Assembly: GCA_964481475.1 (NCBI GenBank)
Contig: CAYZTG010000007.1
Coordinates: forward strand, 1-35,361
Direction: 5' to 3'
DNA from: DUQU01 sp964481475
GTDB lineage: Bacteria > Bacillota_I > Bacilli_A > Acholeplasmatales > UBA5453
DNA: 35,361 nucleotides
Shown here: one piece after another, positions 7,868 through 14,618 of the stretch
Position numbering within the stretch: position 1 is the stretch's first letter
Layout: each line of letters opens with the position of its first letter
Translations under genes and position numbers: made by a program
The notes under the pieces: generated by a model
Told to the model about the DNA's origin: nothing
Databases searched by the model: none
What the model saw: the letters and a program-made list of their open reading frames with translations, nothing else

Positions 7868-8095
7868 ATGAAAAAAGCAGAAATTAAATTAGAAACTTTA
7901 ACATGCCCGTCATGTCTAGTTAAAATAGATAAGGCTGTTAAGTCAGTTAAGGGGGTAGATAAAAAATCGGTTGATGTTTTATTTAACTCCAGTAAAGTAA
8001 AGTTTGATTTTAATGATGAAACTACAAACGTTGATGATGTTGTAAAAGCAATCAATAAAGTCGGTTATGAAGTTCTTGATTCAGCGGTAAAATAA
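7868..8095 (+). CDS. Free-standing HMA domain metal-binding protein
   Basis: A 75-aa CopZ-like ferredoxin-fold protein. The metal loop is LTCPSC with C13 and C16, in the usual GMTCxxC position though the Met is absent. It starts 2 nt after the ATPase stop, with the AAGGAGA ribosome site inside the ATPase 3' end. Because the ATPase lacks its own N-terminal HMA domain, this protein may supply that function as a separate chaperone or regulatory domain. Metal identity is unknown; without the Met and with a non-copper ATPase motif, copper is not certain. Confidence 0.88.
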   Translation: MKKAEIKLETLTCPSCLVKIDKAVKSVKGVDKKSVDVLFNSSKVKFDFNDETTNVDDVVKAINKVGYEVLDSAVK

Positions 8096-8104
8096 CGTTT
8101 AATA

Positions 8105-8135
8105 AAAGACACTACTCAAAAGGTAGTGTTTTTTT
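8105..8135 (+). terminator. Intrinsic terminator of the second metal operon
   Basis: ACACTAC (8109-8115) and GTAGTGT (8123-8129) with a 7-nt loop, followed by seven T's. Confidence 0.9.
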
Positions 8136-8154
8136 ATTGTTTTAATTTAAGATA

Positions 8155-8163
8155 TGTTATAAT
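8155..8163 (+). promoter_or_regulatory. Extended -10 promoter of the phosphoesterase operon
   Basis: TG-T-TATAAT at 8155-8163; a weak TTGTTT lies at 8137-8142 with only 15-bp spacing. Confidence 0.6.
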
Positions 8164-8190
8164 TAATTATTCAAATATGGGGGTGTTTTA

Positions 8191-9150
8191 TTGAAAAAGT
8201 TTCTAATAATGATAATCTTTTCTATGTTGCTAATATTATCTTCATGTAGCGGTAATCCTTATTTAGAAGATAATTATAATGATGACTCAATTAAGATAGT
8301 TAATCTGGATAAAGACAATCTCAAAATAATGCAAATAACTGACCTTCACTTGACTTATGGCTTTGATTATTTAGACCGAAAAACATATAAATTATTAGAT
8401 AAAATGTTTAATAATGAAAAGCCTGACTTAATTATAATTACAGGTGATTTATTTATGACAATCTTAGCCCCGAAAATACTAAAAGATTTTATTAACTTTA
8501 TGGAAAGTTATCGGATTCCTTGGAGCTTAACTTTTGGAAATCATGAAAGAGAATATCATGACATCATAAAGATAGTGGAAATTCTAATGGAAGCTAAGAC
8601 AAATTATTTATTATTTCACTACGGCCCTAAACTATCAGATAATTGGAGTCACGGTTATAGTAATTTTAAAATAAGTATAAATTCTAATAATGTTCCTTTT
8701 TTAAATCTTTATTTATTAGATTCTAAGGCTAACCGGCAAGATGGAATTAAAGATAAAAGATATCCTTATGACTACTTAACAGTTGAACAAGTCAACTGGT
8801 TTAAAGAAGAAGTGAGTAATGATGTAGTAAAATCGCTTGCTTTTATGCATATGCCCTTATTACAATACTTAGAATATCAAGGCGATGACATTAGAGAAAC
8901 TGTTTGGCCACAAGCGGTAGATACTGGTTTTTTTGAAGCAATCTTAGCAACCAATAAAAAGACAATCGGTGTTTTTGTTGGTCACGATCATAATAATGAG
9001 TTTTCTTTTAGCCTAGATGGAGTCTTACTTGCCTATGGAAGAAATAGTGGCTATAACGCTTATGGAAATTATGAAAAGGGTTCGAGAATTATTTTAATTG
9101 ATAATAATTATCATTTAATTACTTATTTGGTGGGTGAAAATGATTACTAA
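8191..9150 (+). CDS. Calcineurin-like metallophosphoesterase lipoprotein
   Basis: Extracytoplasmic lipid-anchored phosphoesterase, 319 aa. The start is TTG at 8191, six bases after the GGGGGTG ribosome site. A signal peptide (KKF plus hydrophobic residues) ends in the lipobox LSSC with C19. All five metal-site blocks of the family are visible: ITDLH (D51, H53), TGDLF (D86), GNHE (116-119), FMHMP (H220) and VGHDH (H265, H267). These bind a two-metal centre that hydrolyses phosphoesters; the substrate is unknown. The layout resembles the Dcr2/purple-acid-phosphatase-like group. The next gene starts inside its last codons, so it is the head of a three-gene unit. Confidence 0.88.
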   Translation: MKKFLIMIIFSMLLILSSCSGNPYLEDNYNDDSIKIVNLDKDNLKIMQITDLHLTYGFDYLDRKTYKLLDKMFNNEKPDLIIITGDLFMTILAPKILKDFINFMESYRIPWSLTFGNHEREYHDIIKIVEILMEAKTNYLLFHYGPKLSDNWSHGYSNFKISINSNNVPFLNLYLLDSKANRQDGIKDKRYPYDYLTVEQVNWFKEEVSNDVVKSLAFMHMPLLQYLEYQGDDIRETVWPQAVDTGFFEAILATNKKTIGVFVGHDHNNEFSFSLDGVLLAYGRNSGYNAYGNYEKGSRIILIDNNYHLITYLVGENDY

Positions 9151-9310
9151 AAAAGTCGTTTTATTAACGCTATTGCATAGTTTTATTGTTAGTACGGTTT
9201 TAGTTTTTTCTTTTGGTTCTCCAGCTTATTTTTTGATTATGCTTTTCCCCTTAATATCCTATCTAACTTCATTAATCATTTTGAAAAAGAAAGCGAGAAC
9301 AGACAAATGA
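9140..9310 (+). CDS. Small membrane protein, 56 aa
   Basis: ATG at 9140 overlaps the phosphoesterase stop by 11 nt and has a good ribosome site, GGTGGGTG (9129-9136). The protein starts MITKKVVLLTLLHSF and ends LIILKKKARTDK. Two hydrophobic helices (about 5-24 and 28-48) are joined by a short FGSPAY turn, with a Lys/Arg-rich tail predicted to be cytoplasmic. Its TGA overlaps the ATG of the next gene (ATGA at 9307-9310). The linked overlaps on both sides are strong evidence that it is real despite its size. No family recognised. Confidence 0.72.
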   Translation: MITKKVVLLTLLHSFIVSTVLVFSFGSPAYFLIMLFPLISYLTSLIILKKKARTDK

Positions 9311-9585
9311 CGGGAATAATTGTTGGTTTAATTGAAGTATCAATGTTAATTACTTACTTTATTACGCTACCACTACTATTTTTATTACGACTATTAATCG
9401 CTCTTAAAAGTAAAAAAACAATTTTAGAAATTGTTTTAATAACTATTTTGCCTTTTTCTTTAGGATATTACCACTTTTTAAAAGAAGAGGAAAGACCAAA
9501 AATATATGAAATATTAGTAATAGTTTTCTCTTGTGTAGCTTTAATTGGAATTAGTTTTACTTTATTTCAGTTATTTTTTCATTAA
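9307..9585 (+). CDS. Small integral membrane protein, 92 aa, unknown
   Basis: Coupled to the preceding 56-aa gene by an ATGA overlap. About three hydrophobic helices are visible: roughly 4-34, 40-54 and 68-90. A charged loop with KEEERPKIYE lies between the second and third. No catalytic motif is seen. Together with the 56-aa protein it may form a membrane partner for the phosphoesterase lipoprotein; this is inferred from gene order only. The gene ends 10 bp from the convergent cutC gene, with no terminator visible between them. Confidence 0.65.
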   Translation: MTGIIVGLIEVSMLITYFITLPLLFLLRLLIALKSKKTILEIVLITILPFSLGYYHFLKEEERPKIYEILVIVFSCVALIGISFTLFQLFFH

Positions 9586-9595
9586 GAACATTATT

Positions 9596-10282
9596 TTATT
9601 GAGTTTTTATTTTCTCTTTGAGATTTTTAATAGCAACTATGTTAATTGCTTCATTATTACTATTATTATATCTAACACCTGAGCCAAGATGAACTTCATT
9701 AAATTTACCATTAATTAAAAGATTATCGATATTAGAAGGTGTAATTCCGGCACCTGCAAGAATTAAAATTTGTTTTTTGTTAGCCATCTCAGTCATCTTC
9801 GTAATCGTATTAATACCTAATAAAGTATTGCTTTTGCCACCAGATGTTAAGACTCTCTCAATATCATAGTTCATTAAGACTTCTAAGGACTTTAGTGGAT
9901 CTATGGAAACATCAATTGCTCTATGAAAAGTTATTTTGAGGTGTTCTTTATGTTGGATAATTGTCTTTAATAATTCTTCATCGATTAAATTATCTTTAGT
10001 TAGAGCACCAAAAACAATTCCTTTCGCTTTAGTTTGCTTGATTAGGTTTAAGTCATTTAAGATAACTTTAAGATCATCTTTATCATAAACAAATGATTTG
10101 CTATGTGGCCTTAGCATCACATATACCGGAATATCAACAGTGTTGCAAACTTCTCTAACTAAGTCAATATTTGGTGTTAAGCCACCTTCATTAATATTAC
10201 TGACTAGTTCAATTCTATCTGCTCCACTAGCAAAAATATCTAGCGCATCTTTTAATGAAGATGCAATAATTTCTAATTTCAT
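9596..10282 (-). CDS. cutC: CutC family protein
   Basis: Cytoplasmic TIM-barrel protein, 228 aa, the usual CutC length. Family blocks are clear: ADRIELVSNINEGGLTP at the N-terminus, VYVMLRPHSKSF, IVFGALTKD, TFHRAIDV, RVLTSGGK and LILAGAGITPSNI. CutC was named for copper tolerance, but its biochemical activity is unsettled and some CutC proteins show no copper phenotype. Its closeness to csoR-copB may be coincidental, since it is on the other strand. It is second in an operon with yaaA; its ATG overlaps the yaaA TGA. Confidence 0.9.
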   Translation of the reverse strand: MKLEIIASSLKDALDIFASGADRIELVSNINEGGLTPNIDLVREVCNTVDIPVYVMLRPHSKSFVYDKDDLKVILNDLNLIKQTKAKGIVFGALTKDNLIDEELLKTIIQHKEHLKITFHRAIDVSIDPLKSLEVLMNYDIERVLTSGGKSNTLLGINTITKMTEMANKKQILILAGAGITPSNIDNLLINGKFNEVHLGSGVRYNNSNNEAINIVAIKNLKEKIKTQ

Positions 10283-10977
10283 ATTTCCTCCTTAATAAAT
10301 ACTAATAAATTTTTAGTTGACAACTTACTGTCATATTTAAAGTTCTCAATTTCAATACTTTTGAGATTATTAATTTTGTTAGTTAGTAAATAATTAGCCA
10401 TTAATCCGCGCATTTTTTTTAGCATCATTGAAGAAGAAGTAACTTTATTATTCTTTCTTACCCCAAAGGTAATTGTAATAATGTTTTTATTGCTAAGATC
10501 AAGTAACTTGCCGTATTCACCAGAGGAAAGATTAATAATTGTTTTATCAGTAAAACGACTAATCTCGGTATTAATTTTACTAAACCAATATTTAGTTAAA
10601 GAACCATTTATAATTTTATCTTTTAAATCAAGGCGGTATTTACTAATTAAGTCAAAACCATTAATTAGACCATATAATGCGGACAAGATATAAACATTTT
10701 TTAAAGCCGTTCTTGGCAATTGTTTCGCATTTAAATATTTGAATGCTGTTCCACCATATAGATAAATTGCATAATATTCATTTTTAAAGTTATTATAGAA
10801 GTCAAAAACATCGGTAGCTATTTGATGAGAAATAGCTAAATTATCTTCAAATTGCTGGACTGAATAAGTTTTTAAGATGTTTAAAAGATATGACGTTTCA
10901 GCGGAAATAACCGCATCTTCACTTACTTTTAAGGCATCTTTATTAAATGTTTTTGCTGGAGATAAAATAATTAACAT
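10279..10977 (-). CDS. yaaA: YaaA family peroxide-stress protein
   Basis: Cytoplasmic DUF328/YaaA protein of 232 aa. In E. coli YaaA is OxyR-induced, lowers free iron during peroxide stress and binds DNA. Conserved blocks are MLIILSPAKTF at the N-terminus, YLYGGTAFKYL, ILSALYGLINGFDLI, YRLDLKDK, INLSSGEYGKLL and KKMRGLMANYL. The ATG at 10977 is preferred over GTG at 10980: the ribosome site GAGGGTG is too close to the GTG. It is first in the yaaA-cutC operon, divergent from the mscS gene. Confidence 0.9.
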   Translation of the reverse strand: MLIILSPAKTFNKDALKVSEDAVISAETSYLLNILKTYSVQQFEDNLAISHQIATDVFDFYNNFKNEYYAIYLYGGTAFKYLNAKQLPRTALKNVYILSALYGLINGFDLISKYRLDLKDKIINGSLTKYWFSKINTEISRFTDKTIINLSSGEYGKLLDLSNKNIITITFGVRKNNKVTSSSMMLKKMRGLMANYLLTNKINNLKSIEIENFKYDSKLSTKNLLVFIKEEI

Positions 10978-10994
10978 CACATCACCCTCTAAGT

Positions 10995-11003
10995 ATTATA
11001 TCA
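10995..11003 (-). promoter_or_regulatory. Extended -10 promoter of yaaA-cutC
   Basis: On the minus strand TG-A-TATAAT, about 18 bp before the start codon. Confidence 0.6.
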
Positions 11004-11032
11004 AATTTTAATTATCCCATAAATGACTTTTA

Positions 11033-11041
11033 TGTTAAAAT
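11033..11041 (+). promoter_or_regulatory. Extended -10 promoter of the MscS gene
   Basis: TG-T-TAAAAT at 11033-11041, 20 bp before the ATG at 11061. Confidence 0.5.
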
Positions 11042-11060
11042 TAAAAAGAGAGGTGATTTT

Positions 11061-11918
11061 ATGAGCTTAGTTGATCAACTAAGAGCTTTAATAACTGATT
11101 TATTTGCTATGTTTATTCCAAGTGAGGCAATTACTCGGTTATTAGCTTCAATTTTTATGATTACTTTTTGGGTGATATTAGCATTCATTGTAATGAGAGT
11201 CGTAAAAATGATTATTTTTAAAACTAAAAAATTAGAAGAGAGATTAGATAGAAAAGAAACTAAAGAACAAGAAACGTTAAGAAAATTAGTAAATAATATT
11301 ATTAGGTTTTTCTTTGTTTTTTGGATTTTAATTATGATTTTAAATGAGTTAGGATTGGATTTAGTACCACTACTAGCTGGAGCTGGAGTACTAGCTTTTG
11401 CGGTTGGTTTTGGTGCTCAAGAATTAATTAAAGATATTATTAGTGGAATTTTTTTAATCGTTGAAAAAACTTTTAAAATTGATGATTATGTCGAAATCGG
11501 TAGTCATGCAGGAACTGTTATTGATGTGGGAATTAGAAGAATAAAAATCCAAACTTGGAAAGGTGAAGTTATTACAATTAACAATGGTGACATAAAAACT
11601 GTTAAAAACTTTAGTATTAATCCTAGTTATGCGGTCATTGAGTTTAGAGCGGGCTATGAATTTGATATTAGAGAGTTTGAGAAAGAGGACTTTAAAAAGA
11701 TGTTAAAAGCTTTTAAGGAAACATTCACTGATGTCTTGGAAATGCCTAAAACGATTCCTTTGATTGATATTAATGGCGGACTTCAATTTACTGTTAATAT
11801 TAAAACTAAAATAAGAAAACATATTGCCGTGGAAAGAGAGTTTAGAAGAGCGTTAATTAATTACTTTAATGATAAAAATATTACCATTAAAACTCCTATT
11901 CATATTGAGAAAGTCTAA
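11061..11918 (+). CDS. Small mechanosensitive channel, MscS family
   Basis: Membrane channel, 285 aa, that opens under osmotic down-shock to release solutes. Three transmembrane helices: about 22-50, 76-98 and the pore helix 100-135. The pore helix has the MscS pattern of small residues in GAGVLAFAVGFGAQELIKD. The beta domain follows with IDDYVEIGSHAGTVIDVGIRR and the NNGDIKTVKNFS motif, then a mixed C-terminal domain. Length matches compact MscS/YkuT-type channels. Ribosome site AGAGAGGTGA; start ATG 11061. Single-gene unit, divergent from yaaA and ending at a bidirectional terminator. Confidence 0.93.
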   Translation: MSLVDQLRALITDLFAMFIPSEAITRLLASIFMITFWVILAFIVMRVVKMIIFKTKKLEERLDRKETKEQETLRKLVNNIIRFFFVFWILIMILNELGLDLVPLLAGAGVLAFAVGFGAQELIKDIISGIFLIVEKTFKIDDYVEIGSHAGTVIDVGIRRIKIQTWKGEVITINNGDIKTVKNFSINPSYAVIEFRAGYEFDIREFEKEDFKKMLKAFKETFTDVLEMPKTIPLIDINGGLQFTVNIKTKIRKHIAVEREFRRALINYFNDKNITIKTPIHIEKV

Positions 11919-11950
11919 AAAAAAGCCTACCAAATTTTGGTAGGTTTTTT
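11917..11950. terminator. Bidirectional intrinsic terminator
   Basis: CCTACCAAA (11926-11934) pairs with TTTGGTAGG (11936-11944). The inverted repeat is flanked by A's on the left and T's on the right, so it serves both the MscS gene and the convergent minus-strand gene. Confidence 0.88.
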
Positions 11951-11951
11951 A

Positions 11952-12617
11952 TTATTCTTCAAGTTCAACAACTTTTTTGCTAAACATTTTTTTGTATAAA
12001 TTTAAATAAAGGTCAATTAATGGTCCAATTGTAAAAGCCATCACAATCGTACCGTATTTGACTTCATAGAGCTGTCCTCCAGCAATTAAGCCAAAACTGA
12101 TTGCTAAAACAATGGCAAATATTTCAAAACATATTCGTACCAAAGTAAATGATTTTGCTTTAAAGAAGTCCATTAATACATAAGTGAATTCATCAAAAAC
12201 CATTGAAGATAAGCCACTTTGAATCATTAGTGATAAAGCAAACGGTAACAAAAATACGGCTAGTGCGAAAAAGAGAATTTGGGCATACAACTCGTTGATA
12301 AAGAAATTTTTTAGAATAATTAAATTCCACAAATCAATAAAAAAGCCTGTAATCAAAATTGGAATTAAAGTAAAGGCATACTTTAATTGTCGGCGATAAA
12401 TTAAAATGATTGAAAGTAAAATAATTCCAATAATTTGACCAGCAGTTCCAACTGTTATTTTTTGGTTAGTAAGCATGTGTAGATTATAAGAGACAGCATC
12501 CCAAGCCCCAGAACCAATTTTAGTTCTTAAAACGATTGAGATGGCTAATCCCAAGATAAATAGCCCCATAATATAAAGAAGTAGCTTTGGTAAATATATT
12601 TTAATTTGTCTTTTCAT
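11952..12617 (-). CDS. YczE/YyaS-like integral membrane protein
   Basis: A 221-aa membrane protein with five or six hydrophobic helices. The GSGAWDAVSYNL segment after the first helix matches the conserved spot of the YczE/YyaS/YitT-like (COG2364) group. The GFFIDLWNL and TIGPLIDLYLNL repeats in the second half are also typical. Molecular function is unknown; Bacillus YczE influences bacillomycin production, but no antibiotic cluster is present here. The C-terminal tail is charged. Possible promoter at 12657-12685. The start ATG at 12617 is preceded by an AAAGGGGTTTTAAC ribosome site. Confidence 0.82.
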   Translation of the reverse strand: MKRQIKIYLPKLLLYIMGLFILGLAISIVLRTKIGSGAWDAVSYNLHMLTNQKITVGTAGQIIGIILLSIILIYRRQLKYAFTLIPILITGFFIDLWNLIILKNFFINELYAQILFFALAVFLLPFALSLMIQSGLSSMVFDEFTYVLMDFFKAKSFTLVRICFEIFAIVLAISFGLIAGGQLYEVKYGTIVMAFTIGPLIDLYLNLYKKMFSKKVVELEE

Positions 12618-12656
12618 GTTAAAACCCCTTTACTTGTTTACTTAATACTAAATTGA

Positions 12657-12685
12657 ATTATACATTAAACTTACACTTAAAACAA
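12657..12685 (-). promoter_or_regulatory. Promoter of the YczE-like gene
   Basis: Minus-strand TTGTTT, 17-bp spacer, TATAAT. The -35 lies in the tail of the preceding PLD gene. Confidence 0.5.
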
Positions 12686-14059
12686 CTTTAGATTGTTAAC
12701 CTTTATAAGCATTTCATTAAATAAAGCCGATATTCCTGATATTATATATAAACCTATCTTTTTAAAAGTCTTTGGTGGGGCTTCATTAACTAAGGGATTG
12801 CTTTCATATTTACCGTCTTCATTAACTAAAAGACTTTTATTAATAATATCGGTGAAGTTTTGATTTAGTTTAGCATTAAACTCTTCACTAATGATAATTA
12901 CGGCACTTTCAGTACTTAAGTAAAAACTTCTGGGATCGATATTTTGTGAACCTATAATAGAAATGTTGTCATCAATTGAAATGGATTTAGCGTGATTACC
13001 AAAGCCTTCTTGAATTTCATAGAGAGTATAGTTTTTTGCTAACTTATTTCTTATTCTTAAATAACCAGAAGTAGCTAATAAATTAGGGTTAGTATTCATA
13101 TTATTAGTAATAAAGGTAATATTATTGTGAGGAGCAGCGAATTCTCGTATCATCGATCGACTAGAAACGATATATGGCGATTGAATAACAATCTTCTCGC
13201 TATCTTTGGCAAGTTCATTAATTACCTTAAATAAAACCGGTTCTTTGTTAAAACGGTGAAGAGGACTTCTTACAAAAGTAATATTATCAACTTTAATTGC
13301 TTCTGCCAAAGTCTTATCAAAGTGATAGTCTTGATCAGTAAACTTTAAAGAAGTTTGATAGTAAATGTTTTGATAGTTTTTATTTTTAGCGCGCACCTTA
13401 GTAGTTAACCTAGAACTAATCAGTTCATCAGTATATTTATTCATCTCTTTTACAGAGTTATTATTACCATTCTTACTAAAAACCAAAACATCCCTGTCAT
13501 TAGTAGGATTTTTTGTTTCAGCAAAGAAAAAGCGATCAAGAATATTTCTTCCTCCAATTAATCCGTATTTGTCATCAATTGTAATAAATTTATCGTGAAG
13601 AGAGTTGTGAAGGCTTGTGGGGATAAGCAAATTCTTTTTCTCAAACTTATATAAATTGATATTAGTGTTTGCTGCTAGTGTTTTCATCATTTTACTTTTT
13701 ATAAAAAACTTATTATCAATAATANNNNNNNNNNTCACTTTTACGCCCTCATCGGCTTTTTTTATTAACAATCCTGCGAGTATTTCACCAATAGTATCAC
13801 TACCGAAATTGTAATAAAGAAGATTTATCGAAGTAGTAGCTTCATTGATTAAAGCTATTCTAACATCAAGAGCCTCTTTTTGTGTTTCCACAATTAGAGC
13901 GTAGTTATCATCAGAAGTAGAACTTTTGATGTCATTGATATCATACGAGAGATTGTTTTTTTTATAATAAGGAATTTTATAAATTAATATTCCGAAGATG
14001 AGAAAATATAATAAATAACTAATGAGAAAGATTTTAACTATTTTTAATGCTTTTTTCAT
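12677..14059 (-). CDS. Phospholipase D / cardiolipin-synthase-like protein, interrupted by N gap
   Basis: Membrane-anchored PLD-superfamily enzyme, about 460 aa; residues 10-28 form one N-terminal helix. Two HKD motifs are intact: H155-x-K157-x4-D162 (HDKFITIDD) followed by GGRNI, and H356-x-K358-x4-D363 (HAKSISIDD) followed by GSQNIDPRSF. The spacing and DPRSFYLSTES tail resemble the YmdC/ClsC type, which makes cardiolipin from two phospholipids; a phosphodiesterase role is also possible. Ten N's (13725-13734) fall just after GVKV, at the usual VLLD strand. The frame is kept if the gap is really about 10 bases. Ribosome site AGAGGTGA, ATG 14059. Confidence 0.83.
   Translation of the reverse strand: MKKALKIVKIFLISYLLYFLIFGILIYKIPYYKKNNLSYDINDIKSSTSDDNYALIVETQKEALDVRIALINEATTSINLLYYNFGSDTIGEILAGLLIKKADEGVKVXXXXIIDNKFFIKSKMMKTLAANTNINLYKFEKKNLLIPTSLHNSLHDKFITIDDKYGLIGGRNILDRFFFAETKNPTNDRDVLVFSKNGNNNSVKEMNKYTDELISSRLTTKVRAKNKNYQNIYYQTSLKFTDQDYHFDKTLAEAIKVDNITFVRSPLHRFNKEPVLFKVINELAKDSEKIVIQSPYIVSSRSMIREFAAPHNNITFITNNMNTNPNLLATSGYLRIRNKLAKNYTLYEIQEGFGNHAKSISIDDNISIIGSQNIDPRSFYLSTESAVIIISEEFNAKLNQNFTDIINKSLLVNEDGKYESNPLVNEAPPKTFKKIGLYIISGISALFNEMLIKVNNLKLF
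13725..13734. other. Assembly gap (10 N)
   Basis: Ten unknown bases inside the PLD-like gene. The frame continues on both sides if the gap length is exact, so this is more likely a sequencing or scaffolding placeholder than a broken gene. Confidence 0.95.
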
Positions 14060-14080
14060 AATTCACCTCTTATTATTAAA

Positions 14081-14089
14081 ATTATATCA
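14081..14089 (-). promoter_or_regulatory. Extended -10 promoter of the PLD-like gene
   Basis: Minus strand TG-A-TATAAT, 22 bp before the start. Confidence 0.6.
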
Positions 14090-14116
14090 TAACTAAAAAA
14101 AAGAAAAGCAAAGATA

Positions 14117-14145
14117 TTGCATTATATTCTCTAATAGTGTAAACT
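14117..14145 (+). promoter_or_regulatory. Probable promoter of the MarR-ABC operon
   Basis: TTGCAT, 17-bp spacer, TAAACT. The imperfect dyad TAATAGT-gtaa-ACTACTA overlaps the -10 box and could be the site of the MarR protein encoded next; weakly supported. Confidence 0.45.
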
Positions 14146-14179
14146 ACTAACATTGTGAGATAAGAAGGAGAAGAGATTT

Positions 14180-14617
14180 ATGGATGGAATTGTTGAACAA
14201 TTTATTAAGAAAATGCAAAACATTTATAACAATCAAAGGAAATTATTTAAGATTAATTTTAGAGGAGAATTTTCGTTACTAATCTATTTATTTAGAAATT
14301 TTGATAATGAGATTACTCCAGGTAATATTAGTGAAGATTTGAATATTTCAACTGCAAGGGTTGCTGCGAGTTTAAATAGCTTAGAAAGTAAAAATTATAT
14401 TACTAGAGAAATTGCTAAGGACGATAGAAGAAAAATTATTATTAAATTAACTAATAAGGGCAAGGATAAGGCTAATTGTTTAAAAGAAGAACGATTACGA
14501 TATATTGGTAAGATTTTAACTAAATTTGAAGAAAGTGAAGTTAAAGAAATAATCAGATTAGTAAATAAACTTGATTTTATATTAGAAAATATAGAGGAAA
14601 ATGAGGTAAAAAGTTAA
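14180..14617 (+). CDS. MarR-family transcriptional regulator
   Basis: A 145-aa winged-helix regulator. The HTH region has GNISEDLNISTARVAASLNS followed by LESKNYITREIAKDDRRK, the DxRR wing characteristic of MarR proteins; flanking helices form the dimer interface. The start ATG 14180 has an AAGGAG ribosome site. It lies 1 bp before the ABC-permease gene, so it very likely controls that transporter and itself, as MarR proteins beside efflux genes commonly do. The ligand is unknown. A single Cys (about residue 96, KANCLKEER) is in the linker helix; redox sensing is possible but unsupported. Confidence 0.92.
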   Translation: MDGIVEQFIKKMQNIYNNQRKLFKINFRGEFSLLIYLFRNFDNEITPGNISEDLNISTARVAASLNSLESKNYITREIAKDDRRKIIIKLTNKGKDKANCLKEERLRYIGKILTKFEESEVKEIIRLVNKLDFILENIEENEVKS

Positions 14618-14618
14618 G

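Noticed and set aside
7765..8055. Minus-strand frame over the HMA gene
   Set aside because: Antisense to two well-supported genes of the operon.
13617..13814. Plus-strand frame across the N gap
   Set aside because: Antisense to the PLD-like gene and relies on unknown bases.
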